A stretch of 64,000 nt of DNA, from the NCBI RefSeq assembly GCF_042186555.1, contig NC_133326.1, positions 493,109,232-493,173,231 of the forward strand, in the 5' to 3' direction. Of this stretch, positions 55,560 through 64,000 are shown piece by piece. The position numbers and the translations under genes were made by a program. The stretch's first letter is position 1, and every line of letters begins with the position of its first letter. Source of the stretch: Aquarana catesbeiana (taxonomy: Eukaryota; Chordata; Amphibia; Anura; Ranidae). The notes under the pieces are model-generated. The model worked only from the letters and a program-made list of their open reading frames with translations. It had not been told where the DNA came from and did not search any database.

Positions 55560-55651
55560 CTCCAGAGCAGCTAGCACTAGGCTTGTTCTCTGTGCCGTTA
55601 GAAGAATCACCAGTGGCTGCTCCCAATAGGTTTATTAAAAGGTAGTTCGTG
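55560..55651 (-). CDS. Internal exon of a host gene (unrecognised)
   Basis: A 92-bp minus-strand exon too short for an ORF search. Seen: acceptor CCTTTTGCATTTCTCAG (ending at 55652), 30 uninterrupted codons (TNYLLINLLGAATGDSSNGT and then a Ser/Lys/Cys stretch) and a GAG/GTAGGT donor at 55559. It enters in phase 2 and leaves in phase 1. Phase 1 is what the exon at 16744-16923 needs, and the junction codon would encode Gly. Both are on the minus strand. I infer they belong to one gene with an intron of about 38.6 kb; other exons could lie between. The protein is not recognised. Confidence 0.5.
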
Positions 55652-55958
55652 CTGAGAAATGCAAAAGGCTGGAGTAGCCCTAAAGGTTTTTATCCACAGA
55701 GAAAGTCCTCTGTGTGAGTCTTTGCACAAATTATAAAAATTACAAAGAGCTGATCCATTTCAATTGCTCAGCCGGAAACCAAAGTTTGTAAAGGGGGCCC
55801 ACAGGGAAGGTAAATTTAAGGGTTTTTTTTTCTTTTATCTTTATGTTCAACAACCAGTTAAGCACATTTGTAATGTTTGCTGCTTTTTACCAACATTTTC
55901 AAGAGGTTGCATCATTAGATTAGAAACAAAAAAATACGATACCAAACATTAAATAAGG
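55652..55958. other. Presumed intron
   Basis: No feature recognised upstream of the exon on the minus strand. Confidence 0.4.
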
Positions 55959-56680
55959 CCCCTTTCACACGGACGGATAGAATTGTGCTTTTAGCTGCAT
56001 TTTCTACCGCAGCTAAATGCACACAATGCTTTCCTATGGCCCTATTCACACACTGCATTTATCTGCGTTTTGATGACATGCGGTTTGGTGCAGATAGGAA
56101 AAATAGAATTGACTGCATCCAGGAGCGATTTAGCGCAGCTATTCGCACATAACCGCAGGTAATCGCAGTGCACTGTGTCAGCTGCGGATAGCAACGCCGA
56201 GCTGGCTCGCTCATCAGGAAAGGAAAAATTTTTTTTTCCTTTCCCAATGAGCGACAAGCATTGGGGTTCCGACTTGGATTCCCGCCAATACCAGGCACTG
56301 TTTGGTATGAATCTTGAGGGGGAACTCCACGCCAAATTTTAAATAAAAACCGAAATGGGTTCCCCTCCAAGAGCATACCAGGCCCTTCGGTCTGGTATGG
56401 ATTTTAAGGGCAAAAAAGTGTCAATAAAAAAACACACTACACAGGTTTTAAAAGTAATTTATTAGGCAGCTCCGGGGGTCTTCTTCCGACTTCAGGACTC
56501 TCAGCCCTTTTCTCCCTCTCTCCGGTGTCGTCTCCGCACTCTCTGGTTCTTCTCCGGTGCCTTCTTCCTTCTGCCGGGCTCCTCCGCTATCTTCTGCTCT
56601 TTTGCTGCTCTTTTGCTAGCGGAGGAGCCCGGTCTTCTGAGATGTCTTCTTCCCTCTTCTCTTCCAGAGATGTTGACACG
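55959..56680. repeat. Interspersed repeats, GGCCCCTTTCACACGG type and a CT-rich module
   Basis: Starts GGCCCCTTTCACACGGACGG, the same opening as the MITE at 59075. From about 56310 the sequence (GGGGGAACTCCACGCCAAAT, CATACCAGGCCCTTCGGTCT, GGCAGCTCCGGGGGTCTTCT) has repeat character, with CTTCTTCC motifs to 56680. The right terminus is not found. Confidence 0.4.
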
Positions 56681-56976
56681 ACAAAATAAGCTAATACTGC
56701 GTCCTGTGAGCCACCACTATTAAATAGACCATACAGGTCTCAAAACCAATAACTCTATATTGAATTAGCTGCTAGCGTTACACATGTCACATAAACCATG
56801 CACAAGATCAATGAATATATATAAATACGCTGTGCTATCCAAGTATAAGATCCAGCACAAAGTGCTAAACGTGTTATACAATATTAAATAGAGTGCTAAG
56901 TGGCAATATATGCAATATTAAAGTGATAATGTGCTTATACATGCAATGCAATAATGAATAAAGTGCTAAATCTGCA
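56681..56976. other. No gene; local duplication
   Basis: The phrase ATGCAATATTAAAGTGATAA occurs at about 56909 and again at about 57219 on the far side of the hairpin element. Confidence 0.5.
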
Positions 56977-57217
56977 ATACAGGCATACCCCACTTTTAAG
57001 TACACAATGGGGTTTATTTACTAAAGCTGGAAAGTGCAAAATCAGGCTCACTTCTGCATAGAAACCAATGAGCTTCCAGGTTTTATAACCAAAGCTTAAT
57101 TGAACAAGTTGAGGTTAGAAGCTCATTGGTTTCTATGCATAAGTGAGCCTGATTTTGCACTTTCCAGCTTTAGTAAATAAACCCCATTGCGTACTTAAAA
57201 GTGGGGTATGCCTGTAT
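56977..57217. mobile_element. Near-perfect hairpin MITE, 241 bp
   Basis: Starts ATACAGGCATACCCCACTTT and ends with its inverse. The arms run about 100 bp each (TTTATTTACTAAAGCTGGAA and inverse, ACCAATGAGCTTC and inverse), leaving a short loop near 57080-57110. The CAGGCATACC end with TA flanks suggests a Tc1/mariner-type MITE. Confidence 0.8.
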
Positions 57218-58082
57218 ATGCAATATTAAAGTGATAATGTGCATATATGTGAACAAAGGTATATATAGAGAATAGGGTGCTTGGCGCTACCCTATATAGT
57301 GCTAAGTGGTTTGTCAAGAAGCAGTACAGGTTATTATACTGACCTCCTTACACCAGATCAAAGGTGAGCGTGCTCCCACATGGGAGTGTGATGAGTGAAT
57401 AGTGGGAAAATATCAGTTCTTAAATAAACAGTATGTAAAAAACGTATATATCTCCAATCTAAAAAGTGAGTATGTGTTAAAAAATTAGGTACATACTAAC
57501 TCCGACTGACTGTGATTCACCCAAATACTAAAAATGAAAATAAATTAAAAGTATAAATATAAGAACTGTATGACACAAATGTGCAAAGGTGTCCAGGGGT
57601 ATCCACACCCTATCATACAAGTGCTAAGCATGTGAACATACCCCACTTAATACAGTGCAATAAATCCACAGTTAGGCATAAATGTGTTAAGTGTCCAATT
57701 TGATAGCCCAAATCTAATCAAAATCAAAAAAGCATAAGATGTGAAAAAAAAAAATATATAAAAAATATAATATAAGTAGTCCCAAAATGTTCAATATTCC
57801 ATATATAAAGTGACTTCCGTGCACGGCAGGTAGTGTGACTGTAGTGATCCCCCTATGGGTCCCCACTCACCAGACGTAATTACCCCTGCAGGGGTGATAG
57901 GCGTAGAGTGGGTAACTTTGAATGGGTCTCCTCCTTAGTAGCTGTACCGGCTCATCTGTTCCTCCATCGGGCTTATGTCCCTGTTCAGTCAGGATCCGGG
58001 GTGTGTGCTATTCAGGGCTTCCCAGGGCGTTCTCCATCAGCAAGCGGCAGAGTCCTCACAGATAAAACAAGGGGCTCCCATT
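57218..58082. other. Unassigned, repeat-like
   Basis: Recurrent GTGCTAAG and AATATTAAAGTGATAA phrases. It could be part of an old LINE leader. No gene. Confidence 0.3.
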
Positions 58083-58445
58083 GTGCAGTATTTAAAATAA
58101 AGTTTATTATACTAAATTAAAAGCAAAACGTTTCCACATGGTGTGTGGAAGGAAACTGGAGTGTCTGGAGGAAGCCCACGCAGGTACAGGGAGACATGCA
58201 AACCCCAGGCAGGCTTTGACGCTGTGAGTGGCCGGAGCCGCGATGACGTCACTCCCATGCATGCACACAGGAGTCCTCCATTCCGGCACGATACGCCGGA
58301 CCTTTACTGCGCATGTGCCACTGACGTCAGCAGCTGCATGCAGGGTGAATATCTCCTAAACCGTGTAGGTTTAGGAGATATTCATTTTACCTACAGGTAA
58401 GGCTTACCTGTAGGTAAAAACGTAAAAAGGGGTAAACAACCTCTT
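58083..58445. repeat. Repeat ending in two consecutive hairpins
   Basis: GAATATCTCCTAAACC / GGTTTAGGAGATATTC (58347-58384) is followed directly by TTACCTACAGGTAAG / CTTACCTGTAGGTAA (58387-58417). CpG-rich upstream part. No coding content. Confidence 0.6.
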
Positions 58446-58636
58446 TAATGTGGTCCTCAGTTGGGAAAAAGTTTACTTATGCATGAACTAGGAAAAGTTT
58501 CATCCAGAATTAGAACTTTTTTGCTCAAAAACATTCATACTTTTAAATGATTATGTATGATATAGGACTGCATGAAAGAACAATACAAAGGTTTCTGTAT
58601 AGTGTATGCAAAATTGGATTTATAAGTAGATTCAAG
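58446..58636. other. No feature recognised
   Basis: AT-rich, no termini or coding content. Confidence 0.3.
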
Positions 58637-58865
58637 TACCGTATTTATCGGCGTATAACACGCACAGGCTTATAACACGCACCTTCAAATTAAGAGGGAA
58701 GTTTCAGGAAAAAAACTTTTTTTTTAAATAAACTATACTTTGAAACAAAATAATGGTCAGTGCCCATCAATGCAGCCTGATCAGTGCCCATCTGCAGCTT
58801 CAATGCAGCCTGATCAGTGCCCATCTGCAGCTTCAATGCAGCCAATAAAACAGGGAATCTATTCA
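58637..58865. repeat. Repeat with ACCGTATTTATCGGCGTATA start
   Basis: The start ACCGTATTTATCGGCGTATA plus ACACGCAC repeats resembles a widespread animal DNA-transposon terminus (from memory). It is followed by tandem copies of GCAGCCTGATCAGTGCCCAT. Confidence 0.55.
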
Positions 58866-59074
58866 AATAGCAGGTCTGGACGAAATTTTTATGGGCCTTC
58901 GAAAGAAATTAGTTGACTTAATAATGGCATCAATAAATGCTCCAATGATCAATTGTTCAGAAGTTCGTATGAACACTCAAGCAAAAAATCTAACCATGTA
59001 TGGCCAACTTTAGACTCAATATGCACAAGTACCAGGAGTTTGTTTGAGCTTTCTACACTGGCCCAGGCAACTAA

Positions 59075-59457
59075 GGCCCCTTTCACACATGTGGACCATT
59101 TGTCCGTTTTTCATCCATCTGTTGACAGATGAAAAACAGACATCAATGCATCTCAATGGAAAAACAGATGTAAATGGATCATGATCCGTTTACATCCACT
59201 TCTGTCAACATCCGTTTTTTGGAACAGATCAAAGCCCTATTTTTCTTCCGTTAAAAAAAACGGATCGGATGAAAAACAGTTGACAAATGGATGTAAACGA
59301 ATAAACAGTCCGTTTTTGTATTAAAGAATGGCTCCAGGACTCAAGCGGTTAAGGACTCTAGCTGGCAGATGTAAAAAACTGATGTAAACTTCATTTGTTT
59401 TTTTCTTTGAAAAAAAGTTACTGAATTGATCAAACGAAAGCATGTGTGAAAGGGGCC
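59075..59457. mobile_element. TIR MITE, GGCCCCTTTCACACATG type
   Basis: Left GGCCCCTTTCACACATG and right CATGTGTGAAAGGGGCC are perfect inverted ends. The interior has repeated CATCCGTTTT / AAAACGGATC palindromes. Target duplication unclear (AA on both sides). Confidence 0.8.
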
Positions 59458-60624
59458 AAAGTTTTCCAGAGAATAAACACTGCCAATTAGTCAGCTCTTC
59501 AATTTCCTAAGAAACTTGGCTCTCTTATTGTACCACTGTACATTTTTTTATTTGGGTGCTGGCTTCTAAAATTAACAATAGAGGCCTAATTAAACTACCA
59601 TGGGCCTTAAGGTAATATGTAGGCCAGAGCCCTTGTAAATCTTTCCATAAGCAGAAAATCAGGCAGAATAGGGCAGGTGCTATGCACAAAGGCACCAAAA
59701 GCGCAAATCGCCCAGGAGAGTGCAGCAAGCTTCAGTCTGTCTTGCAACAGTAGAGGCTCTCACATAAATGAAACATGCCTGGGTTTTGAACATCCCTTGG
59801 AACATAAGGAAAAATGTCCTACTACATTAGAAGTAGGTGCAGGCAAGTTGGAGTGTTTTTTCTTTTCTTAGAATTCGGAGGAATGAGTCTGGTGTCAGGT
59901 TCCTTTGAAAGTGAGATTTTAAAAAACTGCTCCCTTCAAAGTTAATAATGAACACTTCCCTCTCCTACCCCCGTACCTCTGGTTGTGTTGCCTACTCAGA
60001 GGTTTGATTCACTGACCCTCCCTACATCCCTGTATGTTGTAATGATGCAGGACTGTCGGGAGAAACCACAAAGAGCAGCAGGGGGCTGGGAAGTTGATAC
60101 TCTTGGAAGTGTTGGATTCTGAAGATTCTTTGAGGGGGGGTTGGTTTATCTTAAATACCACAGAAATCATAGGGCAGGTGGCAATAAGTGTTAAGTGTAG
60201 GGCACAATATTTTTGCTAAATCTTTATTTAGCAACAGAGTTGCGTTAACTAATGCCTACCATACACTACAACTATGAACATCACACAATTACTTTGAAAT
60301 GTGCATGTAATTTCTGAAAAAAGGACTAAGTGAAAAATTACCTGCACTAAACAGCTTTTTCTTGTTTGATAAATCACCAGGTGAAGCACTTATCCTTTAC
60401 ACAGTAAATGACATGAAAACTTCACACAGAGCTTTAGAAATACTCTCCTAATTTAGAGACACGATTAAACAGGAGGCTAATTTCTAGAGAATGTTGGCTT
60501 TGCCTAAAATAGTTTGCATTAATGTTTAGCAGAATACAAGCAAATACATGTTAAAGGGAAACTACCATATCATTTTAGTGAATACGGAGTAGGGGCAGGA
60601 AACATCAACCGAAGTTGATGTGTT
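59458..60624. other. No gene recognised
   Basis: Presumed intron or intergenic sequence. Short open frames have no recognisable domain. Confidence 0.35.
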
Positions 60625-60636
60625 GAAAGCATAAAA

Positions 60637-61047
60637 TCAATCAACTATGCCCAAATTCACCAAATCTGGGACCCCTGGATATGTACCAAGGGATTTCAAC
60701 CGCCGTCTCCTAGTATTGGGAGAGCCAATGTACCTGCACCCCTCAGAATTGTAGACCGCACGCCTGACTCTTTCTCTCTCCCCCCCAACCCACACTCTCT
60801 TCCATTTCTTTACTTAGTGTGCTTTTTGTATTGATCAGCTGGATTTTAGTAATGTTGATCCCCATATGGCTCCCGTTAGTGGAACATAATGCTGTAATAT
60901 GCTCTATAGTGTACATTTTATGTTAACTGATTTAGCATGTTTCATGTATGTCTTTACCAGATACATTTGTACAATTATTTCTTTGACGAAGCACTGAATG
61001 TACCTTCTTTTGCCACCTTCTTGAAAATGAATAAAAATAAAGAAAAT
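60637..61047 (+). mobile_element. Short 5'-truncated L1/Tx1-like LINE
   Basis: Flanked by GAAAGCATAAAA (60625-60636 and 61048-61059). The remaining ORF2 tail includes PKFTKSGTPGY-like sequence (the usual KFxKIWxPW end, decayed). The 3' end reads CCTTCTTGAAAATGAATAAA plus an A-rich tail. Confidence 0.75.
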
Positions 61048-61063
61048 GAAAGCATAAAAATTG

Positions 61064-61155
61064 GGCAAGTGTAAGGATTTGAGCTACTTTGACAAGGGCC
61101 AAATTGTAATGGCTAGACAACTGGGTCAGAGCAACTCCAAAACTGCAGCTCTTAG
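61064..61155 (+). pseudogene. Tc1-like transposase fragment
   Basis: About 30 codons: FDKGQIVMARQLGQSNSKTA, a known type of N-terminal helix-turn-helix of a Tc1-like transposase family different from the three larger ones here. Nothing else of the element is visible. Confidence 0.6.
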
Positions 61156-61878
61156 TAAGTAAGCTGGTTTCCATTGGGCGGGCATCGCCATCTTCCATCC
61201 ATCTCCCCATTTGGTGTCCGTGAGGTTCATCTGCCTACTGGAAGAATCATTGTGGAGTCCAGTTCGAGAGTTTGGCCTCAGGCCCCACATTCTACGCCTT
61301 ACTGACCTACCACCGTACGGTGAGCTGGGTCCACCGCTCCTGGACTGCCAGAACCTAAAGTTGATGACATCTTTAAAGGTCTTACAACTGAGCAAGACTT
61401 CTTTACATCAAAAAACTTCTTACCATTGGTAGCTAAAGCAAGCAAACAAGAGTGCTGAGGTTTATGGGCTATCCACGCCGTAGAGGAATTGGAGCACGCA
61501 TTAAGCCAGTGACTACCCCTGCTTGGACGTCCCCGCTGGTTTAACAAAGGCCCTGGCTGGGTTTTAGCCATCCGCTCCTTTCTGCTTACTATCTGGTAAG
61601 CAAGTCTTTTATTAGGTGGTGGCACTGTTAAGGAATAGTTCACCCAGGTGTCATACGTTTGAACTGCACTTCAGTGTTTTGGAGTACACAACGCATTGCT
61701 GATCTGCAATTACATATAGCGCAGCTTCTCTCTTCCAATTATTACGTGCAACTTTTGCTATATGCTGCTGCTTTATTTGGGACTTTTTATATTTATGATC
61801 AATATCATTAATCTGTAATACTTCAATAAGATTGCTGTATGTATTTTAGGGCGTTTTTTTTCCCCTTTATATACCATC
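61156..61878. other. No gene recognised
   Basis: Open frames on both strands (61126-61395, 61299-61643) show no recognisable motif. Possibly old repeat. Confidence 0.3.
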
Positions 61879-61879
61879 C

Positions 61880-62170
61880 ACTGCCCTACTGCCACTGTCA
61901 ACTGCCACCGTCCACTGCCCTACTGCCACTGTCAATTGCCCTACTGACACTACCCAGTTCCTTACTTCCACTGTCACCTGCTCACCTGACACCGTCCACT
62001 GCCACCTGCTCTGACACCATCCAGTGCCCTACTGCCACTGTCAACTAGCCTACTGACACCATCCACTCTCCTACTGCCACTGTCAACTGCAATACTGACA
62101 CCATCCACTGCCCTACTGCCACTGTCAACTGCTCTACTGACACAATCCACTGCAGTACTGACACCTTCCA
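61880..62170. repeat. Minisatellite, CTACTGCCACTGTCAACTGC type
   Basis: Irregular repeats of ACTGCCACTGTCAACTGC and CTACTGACACCATCCACTG, about 20-40 bp each. Confidence 0.9.
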
Positions 62171-62179
62171 CTTTTAAGG

Positions 62180-62830
62180 TAGACTAAGTTTATATTCTTA
62201 CTGTGACATTTGTTTTATTATGTTTTTTGTATAGTTATAGCTTTCCTTACTATCTATGGTACCACCACAAGTGCCACCTAGCAGTGCTGCCTATCAGTGT
62301 CACCTACCAGTGCCCATCACTGCCACCCATAAGTGCCACCTATCAGTGCCCTTCAGTGCCACCTATTAGTGCCCTTCATTGCCACCTATCAATACCCATC
62401 AGTGCTGCCCATCAGTGCCACCTCTCAGTGCCCACCAATGTCGCCTTATCAGTGCCCATCACTGTCGCCTTATCAGTGCCCATCAATGCAGCCTATCAGT
62501 GCCCATCAGTGCAGCCTCATCAGTGTACATCAATGAAGGAGAAAAACTACCTGTTTGCAAAATTTATTAACAAAATATAGAACGGTTTTGTGTTTTTTTT
62601 TTTTTTAAATCGGTCTTTTTAAATGTTTTTAACAAAAAAATAAAAAACCCAGAGGTGATCAAATACCACCAAAAGAAAGCTCTATTTGTGGGGGAAAAAA
62701 TTATAAAAATTTAATTTGGGTACAGTGTTGTATGACCACGCAATTTGTCACTCAAAGAGTGACAGCTCTAAAAGCTGAAACTTGGTCTGAGCAGGAGGGG
62801 GGTTTAGGTGCCCAGTAAGCAAGTGGTTAA
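62180..62830 (-). mobile_element. piggyBac-like end with minisatellite, internally deleted
   Basis: Right end AAGCAAGTGG plus TTAA (62827-62830). The sequence before it is the inverse of the left end of element B (phrases CCAGAGGTGATCAAATACCA, AAAGAAAGCTCTATTTGTG). The minisatellite at 62268-62530 matches the leader of element B in inverse. So it looks like a deletion derivative lacking the transposase. The left end is not clear. Confidence 0.65.
62268..62530. repeat. Minisatellite, TATCAGTGCCCATCAGTGC type
   Basis: About 12 irregular units of 15-30 bp. Related to 42045-42545. Confidence 0.9.
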
Positions 62831-62916
62831 AAAAAGGGTGCCGAACACTGGAGATCTTCGTTCTCTTTTTATTGTTCAGGTAGATCTCCACTTCTTAAAG
62901 GTTGCCTACCCCTGGT
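62831..62916. repeat. hAT MITE terminus fragment
   Basis: AGGTTGCCTACCCCTG at 62900-62915 matches the right end of 6998-7148. The other terminus is missing, probably lost or displaced by the piggyBac-like insertion. Confidence 0.5.
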
Positions 62917-63094
62917 GTATATTGTGTATATGTGTAATATGCAGTAAGTTTTTAAACATTACCATATGAACAAGCCACATCACACTAAACACACGTAACA
63001 CTCTACACCCACCCTTATAGATGTAACCATGGAGCCATCAGCTTTTTGGCAAATATAAATCATGCATTTTTATCAAGACAACAATCGATGTTGT

Positions 63095-64000
63095 TATACT
63101 GTATTTATATAGTGCCAGCAGTTTGCACAGCACTTTACAATATAAAGGGAGACAGTACAGTTACAATACATATAATACAAGAGGGTTAGGAAGGCTTTGC
63201 TTGTAAGAGCTTACAATCTAATGCCCTGTACACACAATCGGACATTGATCGGACATTCCGACAACAAAATCCATGGATTTTTTCCGACGGATGTTGGCTA
63301 AAACTTGTCTTGCATACACACGGTAACACAAAGTTGTCAGAAAATCCGATCGTTCTGAACGCGGTGACGTAAAACACGTACATCGGGACTATAAACACGG
63401 CAGTAGCCAATAGCTTTCGTCTCTTAATTTATTCTGAGCATGCGTGGCACTTTGTGCGTCATATTTGTGTACACACGATCGGAATTTCCGACAACGGATT
63501 TTGTTGTCGGAAAATTTTATAGCAAGCTCCCAAACTTTGTATGTCGGAAATTCCAATGGAAAATGTGTGATGGAGCCTACACACGGTCGGAATTTCCGAC
63601 AACAGGGTCCTATCACACATTTTCCATCGGAAAATCCGACCGTGTGTACAGGGCATAATAGGCGGGGGCCAGTGGTACAAAAAGGTAAATTGTGAGGGAT
63701 GAGCTGATGGAAAAATGAAAAGTTCAGTTGATTACTGTGGTGGAGACAGGATAGGTTTCCCTGTAGAGATGAGTTTTCAGGGATCGCCTAAAGGTGGACA
63801 GAGTAATACATAGCTGGACTGATTGAGGTAGAGAGTTCAAGAGGATGGCAGAGGCTTTGCAAAAGTCCTGGAGGCGAGCATTGGAGGAGGGGACTAGGGA
63901 GCTAGAGAGCAGGAGGTCTTAGGAGGAGCAGAGAGGACAGTTTGGGTAATATTTTGTGACAAGTTTTGTGATGTAGCATGTAGCTTGTGATGTAGCTTTG
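63095..64000 (-). mobile_element. L2-like LINE 3' end, host of a MITE
   Basis: On the minus strand it encodes RRSLKTHLYRETYP-like sequence (near 63760-63800), as in 50999-51297. The 3' tail lies at the left (AAAGTGCTGTGCAAACTGCT, inverse of 63113-63132). It runs past the window end and is interrupted by the MITE at 63222-63655. Confidence 0.6.
63222..63655. mobile_element. TWA-flanked MITE, subfamily 2, 434 bp
   Basis: TAA on both sides (63219-63221, 63656-63658). Starts TGCCCTGTACACACAATCGG and ends CCGACCGTGTGTACAGGGCA. Same length and internal order as 22284-22717. Confidence 0.88.

Overview
The window looks like a non-coding, transposon-packed stretch of a vertebrate nuclear genome. A frog, perhaps a ranid, is the best guess, judged from the mix of L1/Tx1-like LINEs, Tc1 elements with long terminal inverted repeats (TIRs), TTAA-flanked piggyBac-like elements, TWA-flanked MITEs and a Gmr1-type LTR retrotransposon. 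The species call is from memory of repeat families and is not verified. There are no bacterial genes, operons, rRNA or tRNA genes, and no CRISPR array.

Host sequence. Two short minus-strand stretches look like real protein-coding exons: 55560-55651 (92 bp) and 16744-16923 (180 bp). Both have canonical splice sites and open frames, and their phases match (phase 1 out, phase 1 in). If they are consecutive exons, nearly all the mobile DNA described here sits in one intron of about 38.6 kb. The second exon encodes a charged, coiled-coil-like segment. I do not recognise the gene. A third, weaker candidate is 376-513 (minus).

Layout. (1) 2.9-14.3 kb: a degraded, near full-length L1/Tx1-like LINE. 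It is split by a hAT MITE (6998-7148), by a 5-kb compound insertion (7436-12384: a long-armed inverted-repeat element that itself took in a second LINE, a piggyBac-like element and a Tc1 element) and by a TWA-flanked MITE (13186-13623). (2) 14.3-20 kb: piggyBac-like relics, TTAA-ended MITEs and one host exon. (3) 20989-24110: a TTAA-flanked long-TIR element carrying a 5'-truncated LINE, a hAT element and three MITEs nested in each other. (4) 25-30.4 kb: two more LINE fragments. (5) 30726-43537: a hAT-like shell around two piggyBac-like elements. The first (31275-37154) keeps only the C-terminal zinc-finger end of its transposase. The second (37695 to about 42765) keeps a full-length but frameshifted transposase. 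Both carry long tandem arrays. (6) 43550-50671: a Tc1 element whose transposase gene is split by an apparently complete LTR retrotransposon (44451-49967). (7) 50792-52704: another Tc1 relic with an L2-like insertion. (8) 52.7-64 kb: sparse repeats, a perfect-looking hairpin MITE, one host exon, minisatellites, a piggyBac-like end and an L2-like LINE end with a nested MITE.

Most notable item. The LTR element has two 549-bp LTRs that look identical, a 4-bp target duplication, a polypurine tract and one uninterrupted 1486-codon gag-pol frame. Its domain order is gag, protease, integrase, reverse transcriptase, RNase H. Integrase before RT is the Ty1/copia order in an otherwise Ty3/gypsy-like protein, the hallmark of the Gmr1 group, and the gag holds a SCAN-like segment. 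It is the youngest and most intact element in the window. All other transposase and LINE genes are broken, although one LINE ORF2 tail (21105-21611) is open.
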